Positions 44,775 to 55,572 are shown, counted from the stretch's first letter. The stretch: DNA of 64,000 nucleotides from [Phialemoniopsis] sp. UDSM-2020 (GCA_018873225.1 JAEILZ010000001.1:682001-746000); one strand, 5' to 3'. Notes: generated by a model not told the origin, from the letters alone. A program made the numbers and translations.

Positions 44775-46055
44775 ATGGCGGGGATTGTATCCGGCTGCTA
44801 CACAGCAGCTCAGACATGTCCCATTGAGTGCCCTGCCGAGATTGATTATGGCAAAGTGAAAGGAAAGACTGTCCTCGTCACTGGAGGTGAGGCACTCGCG
44901 GCAAGGCATTCCAGGTTCGCGCCAGAGCTCTAATGGATGTTTCGGATTCTTAGGAAGCAGTGGCCTTGGTGCTGCATATGTGCGGCAATTTGCGAATTCA
45001 GGGTGAGAACAGTATATGAATACAGATCCATCATAATCTGATGATGCTGATATACATAAACAAAGTGCAACAGTCATTAACGCAGACCTCAAAGCGCCGC
45101 AGGATGAGGACCTGGCCCGCATGTTGGTGACCGAGGATAAGACTTGTGGGGTATATGCTAAGACAAGGCAGATCACATTTCGTGAAGTGCGATGTCACAA
45201 ATTGGTCAGATCAGCGTGCTGCGTTTGAAGCTGCTATAAAGTTTTCTCCTCGTGGCGGGATCGATGTTGTTGTAGCGAATGCCGGCATTTCAGGATCTGA
45301 CAGATTCTTTGAAGGCAAGTATCAGCCCGAAACTTCTGCAGTAGTCACGCCCAGATCACATAATGCTGATGGGTCTGCCTCTAGACTACAACGACGAGCC
45401 GACGGAACCAAGTTTGGATATTATCCGCATCAACTTGGGCGGTGTCGTATACACATCAAAACTAGCCACATTCTACATGGGCCGCCAAGATGACAGCTTC
45501 GACCGGTGCTTGATTCTGAAGTCAAGTATCATGGGCTATCTCGACACAACTGGGTCGCCAACTTATAGCGCGGCGAAACACGGGCTGCGAGCCATCATGA
45601 AGGCACTCCGCCGCCGCGGGCCGGTACGCGTTGGGCTTATTGCGCCTTGGTGAGTTCATCACGAACCAATCACAACCTTTGTTGGTGGCAACTAACTTCC
45701 AAGGTTCATTGCAACTCCACTGATGGCCCCGGCTGTTGTCGAAAGACTGTCCTCGCAACTTGCAGCACATGGCTCTGGGTTTGCCGAGACAGAAGATTGT
45801 GTTAGGGCTGTGATGAGGATCGCGACTGATTCGGCAGTGAACGGTTCGTAATAATTGCCAAATATCTCAAGAGGGTTGAGCGCTGATCATCACATAGGGC
45901 GAGCTCTGGCGGTCTTGCCTCGGTCTGTATGTCCTTCAGGCTATACCGACCTGGACCTAGATGACTACAGGGAAGGAGACTTGTGTTATGACCTTCTCAA
46001 AATCACGACTCAGCTTACTCATCGGCAGCTTCCCGCAAATGAACAACTTGTCTGA
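44775..46055 (+). CDS. Short-chain dehydrogenase/reductase
   Basis: Seven exons (44775-44886, 44954-45002, 45066-45122, 45172-45314, 45385-45649, 45704-45843, 45898-46055) give 307 residues in frame. SDR marks are TVLVTGGSSGLGAAYVRQF (built by the first splice), KCDVTNW, VVANAGISG, Ser in LILKSSIMGY, the active-site YSAAKHG, and the LIAPWFIATPL loop. The third intron (donor GTTGGT, 49 nt) is the least certain, chosen because it alone restores the KCDVTNW frame with a good branch point. The fourth intron begins GCAAGT; no GT donor nearby restores the frame. The substrate is unknown. Confidence 0.8.
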
Positions 46056-46211
46056 AACTGGAAAGAAGCATGTCGGGTCATTGTAATGCTACATTAGAGA
46101 TTGATGCCGTACGAGGGTGTCCTCCCGGTGTCTTTCCGCGACAATTGACTGGAGTGACATACTCTGTGTGCATAAAATTACTACCGTATTTATACTGCTC
46201 GAATGACATCT

Positions 46212-47411
46212 TTAGTTCGTCAACACGTATCGGAACCGAGCCTTCCCTGCTGCCATGTCAACCAAAGCCTGATTTGCGCCCGCCATTGGGCGCAACTCGA
46301 CCCACGGCTTGATCTGTTTATCCACCGCTAGCTGGAACATGTCACGAATATCTCCAGGGCTGCCAATCAGCGAGCCGACGAGCCTGCGGCGTGAAGGAAT
46401 GAGGGCGAATGCGTTCAAAACGATGGGCTGCTCAGGTGCACCTAGCTGAACCAGTGTCCCGTCGACCCGAAGAAGGCCTAAATAGTTCTCGAGGGGCATC
46501 TGCGGTAGACTGTCAGCTTCTGACCTCTGATATCACAGACTGTACCGAACTCTTACCTTTGAAGAAGAAACGGTGCTGATAATGATGTCAAACCTGCGAG
46601 CGCTCGCAGTGGCCCAATCCGCGTCGTCGTCTGTAGCAACGTAATCATCGCAGCCTAGAGCGATGGCATCACTCTTCTTGTCCGACTTTCTCGATATACC
46701 AACGACTTCGTCCGCTCCGAGGGCCTTGGCAAACAGGACGGCAAAATGCCCCAGCCCACCGATGCCGACAACGCCGACCTTCTTACCCGGGCCGGCGCCA
46801 AAGTGCTTCAGCGGCGAGTAGACCGTCACACCAGCGCACAACATAGGTGCCGCGTACTCGGGCGCCAGGCCGGCAGGGATCTTGAAGACAAAGTGCGACG
46901 GTGCCCGGTGGTACAGCGCGTGGCCACCAAATGCGGTCCCGCCGTTGCGGTGCTTCGCCGCGTATGTCGTGATGTGTTGGGCGCAGTATTGCTCTTGACC
47001 GCGCGAGCAGGGCTCGCAGTCGCCGTCTCGGCCGAGGCACGAGTCGGACTGTGCGCCGACGCCGACGACGTCGCCAACCTTGATGTCTCCCTCGGCCTGG
47101 GAGCCGACGCGTACCGCAACGCCGACGATCTCGTGGCCGACGACGCAAGGATAGCTGATAGGACCCTACGGAGAACCAAGTGTTAGGTTTCAGAGTGGTC
47201 CACTCGCTATCGGAACATCGTGGAGTTCACATACCCAGCCGGACCGTAAAGTGTGCAGGTCAGAGCCACAAATGCTAGAATGGGTTACCTTGATATCTAT
47301 GTCGTTCTCTTCCAAGGCCTTTGGCTCGTAGGTCTTCCATACCATGTTACCATCGGCCGCAGACGCATCCTCGCCCACCCAGCCTTCGAACGTGTACTCA
47401 GTCGATATCAT
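46212..47411 (-). CDS. Zinc-dependent alcohol dehydrogenase (cinnamyl-alcohol-dehydrogenase/ADH6 type)
   Basis: Three exons on the minus strand (47411-47235, 47165-46557, 46499-46212) give 357 residues. Zinc ligands are visible: the catalytic Cys in SSICGSDLHTL, GHE in VVGHEIVGVAV (after the first splice) and Cys in PMLCAGVTVYSPL. The structural zinc loop is Cys-rich (CLGRDGDCEPCSRGQEQYC). The NADP-binding loop is GVVGIGGLGHFAVLFAKALGA, and SRKSDKK after it suggests NADP preference. Members reduce aromatic or branched aldehydes to alcohols in the cytosol. It is divergent from a Zn2Cys6 regulator across a promoter holding a long perfect palindrome. Confidence 0.92.
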
Positions 47412-47861
47412 TGCAGGCACTTTAGACAGATACTGGACTCAGGAACTTGTGAGGAGATGGGGCCGTGAGGCCCTTTTATGTTGCAACATCCGCAGAGTCA
47501 TGATACTACTCACCGGCTTCGGCAAGGACGAGCATTATCAGACATCTTTGATCACTTTCATGGTAGTGTTTTCCTTTCACCAATCACTCTTCTCCTCTGG
47601 TGACCAAATAGGGAATAGTACCGGGAGTGGGTGTCGACCATCACCGTGTGGGTCGTGTTGTTGAGATTATTAATCACTGGACAAGTGCGGCCGCAATTGC
47701 GGCCGCAAATATCGCTTCTTCGACGGCCGCAAGCAGGCGCACACTTCAGCCGCTTCATCTCAAGACAAGCAACAGTTTACGCCTCCGCAGCGTTACAATT
47801 GACAGGTATCTAACAATCATTAATCCATCTAGCCTAACACATAGCGTGGTGACCCTTCGGC
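47412..47861. promoter_or_regulatory. Divergent ADH/regulator promoter
   Basis: 450 bases. The main feature is the palindrome at 47686-47707, listed separately. A further ACGGCCGC lies near 47724. Confidence 0.4.
47686..47707. promoter_or_regulatory. 22-bp perfect palindrome (two GCGGCCGC octamers around AATT)
   Basis: The site reads T, GCGGCCGC, AATT, GCGGCCGC, A and is identical on both strands. It lies 155 bases before the regulator ATG and 275 bases before the ADH ATG. CGG/CCG half-sites in inverted order are typical of Zn2Cys6 dimers, so it may be the operator of the adjacent regulator. Confidence 0.6.
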
Positions 47862-49619
47862 ATGTCGTCGACCAACCGCAGCCTGCAAATCGACCAGGCA
47901 ACACATGTCTGCTTTTCATGCAAGGCGCGAAAGCGGAAATGTGACAAAACCAGACCGAAATGTTCGCAATGTTCCAAGTAAGTCAATGGCCCTTGAAAAG
48001 CCCGCAGTCTATGAAAGTCTCACTGTGGAGGCAGGCGGAACTCGCGATGCATCTACACACGCCCGCAGCGGGGCCGCAAAATCGACGTCTCGACCAGGTC
48101 GCATTGCAGTTCCCTTTGGGAGGAGCAGCAATTACGTGATCAGTCTATCGACTTTCCCACATTGCTATTTCTAGACCCAGGTCTCCTTCAACATGGACAG
48201 GTTGAGATGTCCCCACCCAGCGTCCCCATCCCTGCCCATATCTTGGAGCTGGTTGGAGACAGAGAGGACATTGACTCGTACGCCTCGGAATTCTTCGCTT
48301 CGGTTCATATGTGGATGCCTATCATATCCAAGAAGAGGTTCTATGACACACATCTCCAAGCTTCCTTCAGCTCTCAGCCCGACGTTGTCTTGCTGCTACT
48401 CTCACTTAAGCTCATCACAACAAAACCACCCTCGAGTCCGCGAAATCCTCGAACCTCGCTGTACCATGCTGTCAAGCAGTTTCACTTTGACAATGAAGTT
48501 CGAGGATCGTTCTCCATTCTTGCACTGCAGGCTGGAGTTCTGTTGAGTCTTTACGAACTGGGCCATGCTATCTACCCTGCGGCGTTTCTCTCCACTGGGG
48601 CATGCGCTCGCTACGCACACGCTCTCGGGATCAATGTCAGTGGGGCAATCAACACCAAGAAAGTTGTCACTCTTGTCGAGCTTGAAGAACGAAGAAGGGT
48701 TTGGTGGGCGATTGTCATTCTGGACCGGTTTGTTCCCCACTTGTCGTAATAAACTGAAAACTGACGACGGCGACAGATTCGTCAGTATTGGCTGCCCAGG
48801 AAGGCCATTCGTGACAGACGATCCTCAGTTACATGACCTCCTACCATCAGACGATGCCGCATGGGATGAAGGCGTAGGTAATCGAGCTATGGTGCCGTCC
48901 TCAAATTACTAACGAGCTGTTTCAGATCGTCAGGCAGGCCGACTCGTTCCCGTTGTCATCGCCAATGACTGGTCACATGAGCAGATTTGGACTGCTATGC
49001 CAAGGAGCAAGAATACTGGGTCAAGTCCTACGTTGCGTATCTGATGAAACAACAAGCGGCGATGGCATGTGGAAACAGATTGATCGAACGCTCCAGTCCA
49101 TGCTTACCGTGTCACTTGAGTTCCGCGACCGGGACAATGACCAGATCATTTTTATCTACAGGTATGTGGTCTCTCGATTTCCCAAACCGTGCTAAGGGCT
49201 TCGTCCAGCTGTCTAGTAGCTCTGTTCACACGCGAGCTACATGCTGAGGGCACAGGTGCAGCCGACATCGAACGGTCTCACCGGGCAGAGGCCGTGATGA
49301 ACGAGATCATGGAAAGGATGAACGGTGATTGTGTGGGAGAACAATGCTTCATGCGCCGCAACCTAGAGAGCATGGCACCATGGGGTCTATTCTTCGCGTA
49401 CCAGCTCTGTGCTTTGCACATGTCCTCGCCTCGTAAGGATCAGGCCTCTGCTGATATTGCCGGGAAGGTCAAGGATACGCTTGTCTTCATAAACGCCAGA
49501 TGGAACGCCGCAGGTAAATCCAGATACTCTGGGCCGTATTAACTACTAGTATCGTACTAAATAACGCAGGTGTCTATCTTCAGCTTCTGGAGGCCCGCGA
49601 AGCGATGGCTCAGTCCTGA
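47862..49619 (+). CDS. Zn2Cys6 transcription factor
   Basis: Six exons (47862-47977, 48035-48727, 48777-48873, 48926-49161, 49209-49513, 49570-49619) give 498 residues. The zinc cluster is C-x2-C-x6-C-x6-C-x2-C-x6-C over residues 17-44, with its last Cys in exon 2 (NSRCIYTRPQRGRK). That Cys fixed the choice of the second of two possible acceptors (GGAG/GCAG) at 48030-48034. The fungal regulatory domain follows (MWMPIISKKRFYD, LEERRRVWWAIVILDRFVSIG across a splice, and LPSDDAAWDEG). It is probably an activator of nearby genes such as the divergent ADH. It is convergent with a second Zn2Cys6 gene, with about 100 bases between stops. Confidence 0.88.
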
Positions 49620-49721
49620 ACATTTTTCGAGCCGAATCTATAGATAACCGAGACGATGCCTAGTCAGTCTGGGATCTTGGGGATATTCTCTCAGCAACTT
49701 GGCCTCTACTGTACCCCATCT

Positions 49722-50978
49722 TCAGTGTAGTTGACACTGAATACAGGTGATCTCTTGCATCAAATGATCCGTTCCGTCTTTCATTTTCCGCCATGCTGTG
49801 CCAGATGAAGCGCCTTCCTGAGCAGTTGCAAAACTCGCAGACATCTGCCCGCTTCGCAGAATACCACCCACTTTCTCCCACAACTGAGTTGAGAGTGCCG
49901 TGATCATGACCATGTACATGGACGAGGTAGCTTTCGATGTCACTGGTGACGCTGGATCCACTTGCAGCGGAGGGAGAGCCAGTGGGCCGACCTGAACTTG
50001 TGGAAGGACGACTTTCCAGTCGTTCCCAACGCTCGGCGCCAGCGAGTGTTTGAGACACATTTGCATTCTTTGAAAGATGGCACTGTAGAGCTGTATGAGT
50101 CGGCAGTGACAAGAGTCGATCAGCAGCATGGTGGCTTCATCCACATGCGGAGGGCTGTCGCCGACCACTTGCATACCAGTGCCTTGTGAAGCCCATGGCG
50201 ATGATGCGTAGGTGTGAGTACCATCTGTCTCATGATCTGAAGTCCCGTAGATGGTCTCCACAATCTCGACAAACTCTGTCGTAAGGCGAAACAGCTCGTC
50301 AAAGGAGAATCGGGTGGGTGGCTTGGTTGAGCACAAGCTAAGGTCAGCGGGTGCGACAGTCCCGTCCCTCGGAGCATCCATTGGAGGCAGGCTCTCCAAG
50401 CAGTTGAAGAGGTCGACTTGCAAGGTAGCCAACCTTGGGATAGTTGAAGACAACCTAGCAGTAGGGTAAGAATCGGTATCCGCGAGGGATGGGCCAAACA
50501 GATTCCAAGTCTCCAGGGGATTTACATCCCTGGGCCGGGACGGGATCTGAAACCAGTCTGCATCAAAGTCATTCAAGAATTCAATTCGTGAGAAGTTGTT
50601 GAAATCTGCTGAAACAAGCCGATCCACGGTATCGCACTGTGAGGCTGTGCGTACAGCGGTGGTAGAAACCTCGGCTTGCATGCGGGTTTCGGAGGCTTGT
50701 TGCGGTGACTTCCGAGAGATCCGGGGAGCACGGCGACTGTAACGACAGCGGCATTTCAGCCGCAGGCATCTCTCACAGCTAGCACATGTACTGCTCTTAA
50801 CACAGCGCAGCTTCTGAGCGTGGCATCGATCGCAAGACGAACGGGTCTTGCCGACGGGTTGTGTCGGAAGTCGTGTGAGAGCCGGATCATCGGATGGGAC
50901 CACCGATGTGGAGCTCGTCGCCGATACGTCTATTGGTACTGGCCCTGGAGCCGAGTATGCAGAAGTGTCTGCATCCAT
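49722..50978 (-). CDS. Zn2Cys6 transcription factor, AflR-like
   Basis: Single exon, 418 residues. The zinc cluster is RSSCDRCHAQKLRC ... CASCERCLRLKCRC (residues 49-78), with the RSSCDxCxxxKLxC form typical of AflR-type regulators of secondary-metabolite clusters. Downstream is a Ser/Thr-rich region and an AflR-type C-terminal helical region including LIQLYSAIFQRMQMCL and YMVMITALSTQLWEKVGGILR. It is divergent from the atypical SDR gene, with paired TTCGGCGTTT repeats between them. No polyketide or peptide synthase is in the window, so its target set is open. Confidence 0.9.
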   Translation of the reverse strand: MDADTSAYSAPGPVPIDVSATSSTSVVPSDDPALTRLPTQPVGKTRSSCDRCHAQKLRCVKSSTCASCERCLRLKCRCRYSRRAPRISRKSPQQASETRMQAEVSTTAVRTASQCDTVDRLVSADFNNFSRIEFLNDFDADWFQIPSRPRDVNPLETWNLFGPSLADTDSYPTARLSSTIPRLATLQVDLFNCLESLPPMDAPRDGTVAPADLSLCSTKPPTRFSFDELFRLTTEFVEIVETIYGTSDHETDGTHTYASSPWASQGTGMQVVGDSPPHVDEATMLLIDSCHCRLIQLYSAIFQRMQMCLKHSLAPSVGNDWKVVLPQVQVGPLALPPLQVDPASPVTSKATSSMYMVMITALSTQLWEKVGGILRSGQMSASFATAQEGASSGTAWRKMKDGTDHLMQEITCIQCQLH

Positions 50979-51312
50979 ATGTCTTATGGCGAAAGAATTA
51001 GACTCAGTGTCAGGGATTCATGTGTTCTGCTAAGGAAGTGTCGTAGTCCAAGTGTAACGAGTCAGCTTGGAGGAAGACATCAATGCAAAAAGGTCGACTT
51101 GACCAATGGAGCATGCGGAAAAAATGGGGCGCCTTATGCAAGTTCGGCGTTTTGTGCATCCACATTCGGCGTTTCGCCAGAGGCGGCGTCTGATGAACAG
51201 GATGATGCGTGGGTAAGAGGCACGATTATAAAACGCAACGGCGATTTTACTGTCGAAGATCTGGAAGAGTTCCCAAACTCCAAGATTGACTTGAACCTTT
51301 TTTTTTTACATC
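50979..51312. promoter_or_regulatory. Divergent AflR-like / SDR promoter with paired TTCGGCGTTT
   Basis: TTCGGCGTTT occurs at 51143-51152 and again at 51165-51174, 22 bases apart (two helical turns) in the same direction. A T9-10 run lies just before the SDR ATG. Confidence 0.45.
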
Positions 51313-52357
51313 ATGGTCGCCCTCACAAGCGTGCAAGCATCCAACGCTCTCATCAGAACAACCCTTCCCGCAGGGTTGGTTGCCGTCTTCGTGGGTGCGA
51401 CTAGCGGTATTGGAGAGATCAGTGTCAAAACGTTCGCCAAATACGCCAATCAGCCTCGCGTCTACATTGTAGGCCGGTCGCAAGATGCAGCAGATCGAAT
51501 CTTGGGCGAGTGCAAGACACTGAACCCGCAGGGCGAATTTCATTTTCTCCAATCGGATGTGAGCCTCATCCGCAACGTGGACAAGCTCTGTGAAGAGATC
51601 AAAGCCAAAGAAAAGGTTTTGAATCTTCTCTTCCTTAGTGCAGGTCAACCTAGCATGGACAGAGCTCGTATGTTCTCCCCTAACAATATCAAATATCTGC
51701 GAGGTATCGAAACTACTGACCAGTCGCTGGAGTGCAGAAACCTCTGAAGGTCTCCATCTCCTCGCCGCCCTGAATTACTACTCCCGTACCCGCATCATTG
51801 GCAATTTGCTTCCGCTACTGCAAAGGGCCTCTTCCCTTCGCCGTATTGTCACGGTTGGTGGCGGTGGCTTGGAGGGCAACATCGACCTCGAAGACTTGCA
51901 AGCAAACCGTGTCCCTCTGCCGGATCTGCGAGGGCACCTCACAACTCTCATTACTCTTGGTCTTGAAGCGGTGGCCCAAAATGCGCCTGAAGTCAGCATC
52001 GTGCATGATTACCCGGGCACGGTCAAGACGCCCTTCCTCAACAACATGCCCGAAGAGATGCTGAAAGGTCTAGAGTTTGTCCCTCTTGAGGAATGCGGAG
52101 AGAGGCACGTATACCTAGCTACAAGTGCCAGATATCCGCCGCGCAACGGGGAAGACAGCGGTGTAGCTCTAGATCCTGTGGATGAAATAGCAACAGGATC
52201 GGACGGGAAGACAGGAAGCGGGCTGTACTCGGTCGGGAAGGACGGCGAGAGTGCCAGTTCCGAAACACTGCAGCTCCTGGCCGTCTTGAGAGAGCAAGGA
52301 ACTGTCGAGATCATTTCGGGGCATACAGAGGCTGAGTTCAAGCGTATTCTTGAGTAA
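51313..52357 (+). CDS. Atypical SDR-family protein lacking the usual YxxxK
   Basis: Two exons (51313-51667, 51738-52357) give 324 residues. The N-terminal Rossmann part is a clear SDR: VAVFVGATSGIGEISVK, VGRSQDAADRIL, QSDVSLIRNVD and LLFLSAGQPS. After the splice come TSEGLHLLAALNYYSRTRIIGNLLPLL and IVTVGGGGLEGNIDLEDL, but no Tyr-x-x-x-Lys active site where it should be, before HDYPGTVKTPF. Similar proteins occur in fungal secondary-metabolite clusters and may use another mechanism or be non-catalytic. It is divergent from the AflR-like regulator. Confidence 0.82.
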
Positions 52358-52934
52358 GCCACGGATGGCTAGAAGTCCATGACACTTTCTGCCCCGCCGT
52401 TGCCGTGGCCTGTGGCCAGTTTGGTCGCTTTTGGATCCTTGAGTTGACAGAATTTTCTTTCTTACTTGGCATTATGGGTAGAAAACGACTACATATGTCC
52501 CTTGATGAATTTTGCAGTTTATACGGTGTTTTGGTCTCTTATCAGCTTGGCACATAAAAGCGAAGCCCTGCGGGCAGAGTTGCGGCCAATGAGGATCCCA
52601 CCAAGATAATGTGTCACCGGCTTTAGATAATGTTTTCGCGTCTTGGCGGGGCAAAGAGGATCCGCGTGTAATTGAGATAAGCTTATCTCTCCCTTCACTC
52701 ACCAGATGTGGTAGACTAGGCAAATTGAATCGAACCGCCGCAATCTAGCATGGTGGGGGTGGTTCTGGTAGTGAGGAGAAGAAAAAAGAAACTTAAAACT
52801 GTGTCTTGTGATTCCAGGAATGTCCCTTCGTCCCATGTCGTTCCTGATGAGAAGCCCGGCTTCTTGTCTTCCTTGTCCCTAATCAGCTACAACACGGACC
52901 GATCCGGTGGCGTCCCTCGCCCCCCTCCGCATCC
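52358..52934. other. Intergenic
   Basis: 577 bases with the 3' UTR of the SDR and the promoter of the NiCoT gene. No gene was seen. Confidence 0.35.
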
Positions 52935-54136
52935 ATGACGCGCTTCAAGCTCCCCGCTGTCCGTCTCCCCAAAGCCCTCCAGGGCCTCCCGGCCCCGGCC
53001 ATCCGGCTCATTGCCCTGCTGATCCTCGTCAACGCTCTCGTCTGGGCCGCCGCGGGCATCACACTGCACTTCTTCCCGGCCCTTATCACGCCGGCCGTCT
53101 TGGCCTACACCCTCGGCCTGCGGCACGCCCTCGATGCCGACCACATTGCGGCCATCGACCTCATGACCCGACGCCTCATCGCTGCGGGTCAGCGGCCTGT
53201 CGCCGTGGGCACCTTCTTCAGTCTCGGCCACTCGACGATCGTGATTATCACGTGCATCGTCGTGGCCGCGACGTCCGGCGCCCTCAGAGATCGCTTCGAC
53301 GACTTTCAGCGCATCGGCGGCATCATCGGCACGAGTGTGTCGGCGGCGTTTCTGCTACTGCTGTCGGCGGCTAACGGGTGGGTCCTGTGGCGGCTGGTTC
53401 GATGTCTCCGCGCCGTGCTGGAGGAGCAGCGCCGCCGGAGGGAGGCCGGCAGCGATGCCGAGGATGCTGACGGCGGAGATGTCGACTCTAGTGCTGCAGC
53501 ATTGCAGCTAGAGGGTGTCGGATTTATGTCGACTGTGTTCCGGAAGCTCTTCCGCTTTATTGACCGCCCGTGGAAGATGTACCCGCTCGGAGTCTTATTC
53601 GGCTTAGGCTTCGATACTTCCTCTGAGATTGCAATCATCGGCATTGCATCGATTCAAGGAGCTCAGGGGACGAGCCTCTGGGTCATTCTCATCTTTCCCG
53701 TTCTCTTCACCGGCAAGTTGACTCCATTCACTATTGTCCACGGACGATAAGACTGACAATGACTACAGCCGGAATGTGTATGCTGGACACAGCAGACGGA
53801 GCACTGATGGGCGTGCTTTACACCTCAAAAACCTTCTCCCGTGATGTTGTTGCGATCTTGTATTACTCCATTGTCCTGACTGGTATCACCATATTTGTCT
53901 CAGCCTTCATTGGTGTGATCCAAGTTCTTTCTCTTGTCCAGAACGTCGCGGAGCCCGAGGGATCCTTCTGGGACGGGCTCTCAGCGATTTCTGACCACTA
54001 CGAGATTGTAGGAGCAGTAATTTGTGGAATCTTTGCCGTGGTCGGGATTGGGTCAGTACTTGTGTATAAGCCGTGGAAGAGGAGGATGGATCGAGAAGGC
54101 GGGAACAGTTCCGCTGAGGCTCAGATTTTGGACTAA
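52935..54136 (+). CDS. Nickel/cobalt transporter (NiCoT family)
   Basis: Two exons (52935-53712, 53769-54136) give 381 residues with about eight hydrophobic helices. The family signature in helix 2, RHALDADHIAAID (H-x4-D-H), is present, with LGFDTSSEIAIIGIA and, after the splice, AGMCMLDTADGALM, the three conserved metal-path segments. A hydrophilic loop (about residues 160-195) is Arg- and Asp-rich. It imports Ni or Co at the plasma membrane; in fungi nickel serves urease. The single intron begins GCAAGT and ends CTACAG, and only this junction keeps LFT-AGMCML in frame. Exon 1 is very GC-rich. Confidence 0.92.
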
Positions 54137-54360
54137 AGAGATGAGACTTCCTGTCACTTCTGAGGGCCCCCATACAATTTCAAGTTGTGCTTGCCATTGG
54201 ACCTGATTCTGTCAATGCTAGATGTTTAGATTCCAATATCAAGACTGTCCAGACGTGTAATGACAGAAAATTATCCCGTGCTCAGTTTGATATATGAATA
54301 AATCAGTTACTGATGTTGCCGCTCGTATCTTCTTCAGGACAGCAGATAGATCAGAAGTGA

Positions 54361-54690
54361 CGTTCAGAGGTTATTGTGTCCTAACCAAGATCCCCCGCAA
54401 ACAGTTATCAGACTGTGAAGGGTGTTTGGAGAATATTGGTTCGCAAGGTTAAGATCCTCAGAGATTAGTCAATACACGTAGAACTGAGTGCGTTCAGTGG
54501 ATATTGCGTCGTAGGGACTAAGATCCTCAGGAACGGAAATAAATGTACATGTAGTACACATCTGAGATCATCAAACAGACGGGAATAAGCTCCCCAACAC
54601 AAGAATGTACAAAGATCCCATGCAGATAGTTATCAGATTGTGAAGGGCATTTAGAGAATATTGGTTCGCAAGGACTAAGATCCTCAGAAG
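54361..54690. repeat. Diverged direct repeats, differing mainly by transitions
   Basis: Two about 75-base copies at about 54387-54460 and 54612-54687 share ATTGGTTCGCAAGG and flanks. Seven of the eight substitutions I counted are C/T or A/G. A partial third copy at 54491-54530 matches 54361-54393 and also contains GGACTAAGATCCTCAG, which recurs at 54672-54687. This looks like RIP-mutated repeat DNA. Confidence 0.6.
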
Positions 54691-54949
54691 AACCTCGAGA
54701 AAAGAAGCCAGGTTTATGCACAATGGGAGGTAATCAATTCCATGCTAGAATGTGGCCAGCAGCTCGCCGCCACATTTCCTTAACTGTGTGAACATTGCTC
54801 AACATTGAAGGTTACGTTGTGTCTTGACATTTCCATAACTTACACAGTCTCCCGTGCTCCTGGTTGTATTCTCCGAGACCAACAGCAACACAACCCTTGA
54901 ACTTACAAAAGTAAAGTATAATTGATCATCTCTGTGAGTCTGCGTCATT

Positions 54950-55560
54950 TATTATTCCACTTCATTATTAAGTCTCCACGCTTCTCTTCTTCTTCAAGCA
55001 CGCATTATACTTTAACGAAACCCCTTGGGAGTACTGATATCTCCAGGGATCAATAGAAGTGTCAAACGTGCTTAGAGTCAACTCATTATTCTTCTTCCTA
55101 CTCTCTTCTTCCTACTCTTCTTCTTGTTTGAATAAGTAAGAACCCTGAGAGTAGTGAATACTCTAGAGCTTAGGTTCGGTAATCACGTGCATGGGCCTCG
55201 ACTATCATTCGTCCCTTGTAAGTACGTCCTTCCTCTTCCTCTTCCTCTTCCTCTCCTTATTCTTTTCAATTCAACATCTAACTTTTGTCTTCCCCTAGTC
55301 TAATTGGACAGGCTCAAGAGTCCCGAGTTATCTAGGGAGCAGTTCCATCAACATTGAATCACGTGCACAAGGCTCGATCGCCATCTATCATTTCAATGGT
55401 CAATCCTCTCGGCTTCCTCTTCTCCTCTCAATTCTCCTACCTTCTTTAGGTTCATGAGATCTTCCTCTAGTCCATATCGACCCAGAGTCTCAGGGACACC
55501 GGAGCTCTTTTGAGGTTCAATTGTATCATTACGCTCAGCTCGGCTTGACAGAAACCAGTC
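54950..55560. repeat. Degenerate pyrimidine-rich tandem units (about 120-180 bp)
   Basis: A recurring order of elements is seen: a CTTCTT/CTTCCT tract, a CTCTAG(A/G)G-like block and AATCACGTGC with GGSCTCGA. AATCACGTGC is at 55181-55190 and 55357-55366. CTCTAGAG / TCTAGGGAG are near 55161 and 55331. CTTCCT hexamers run at 55228-55256. The copies are too diverged to delimit exactly. The array ends just before the ATG at 55573 and may be its leader. Confidence 0.45.
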
Positions 55561-55572
55561 CAGACTACCATC

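Larger units (their letters stand above)
54137..55572. repeat. Decayed repeat tract
   Basis: 1.4 kb AT-rich tract with no intact gene. It contains the diverged direct repeats listed separately (54361-54690) and, nearer the next gene, the pyrimidine-rich degenerate tandem units at about 54950-55560. It is probably remnants of mobile or duplicated DNA. Confidence 0.5.

Noticed and set aside
53906..54173. 88-codon minus-strand frame over the end of the NiCoT gene
   Set aside because: Overlaps a well supported transporter exon; shadow.
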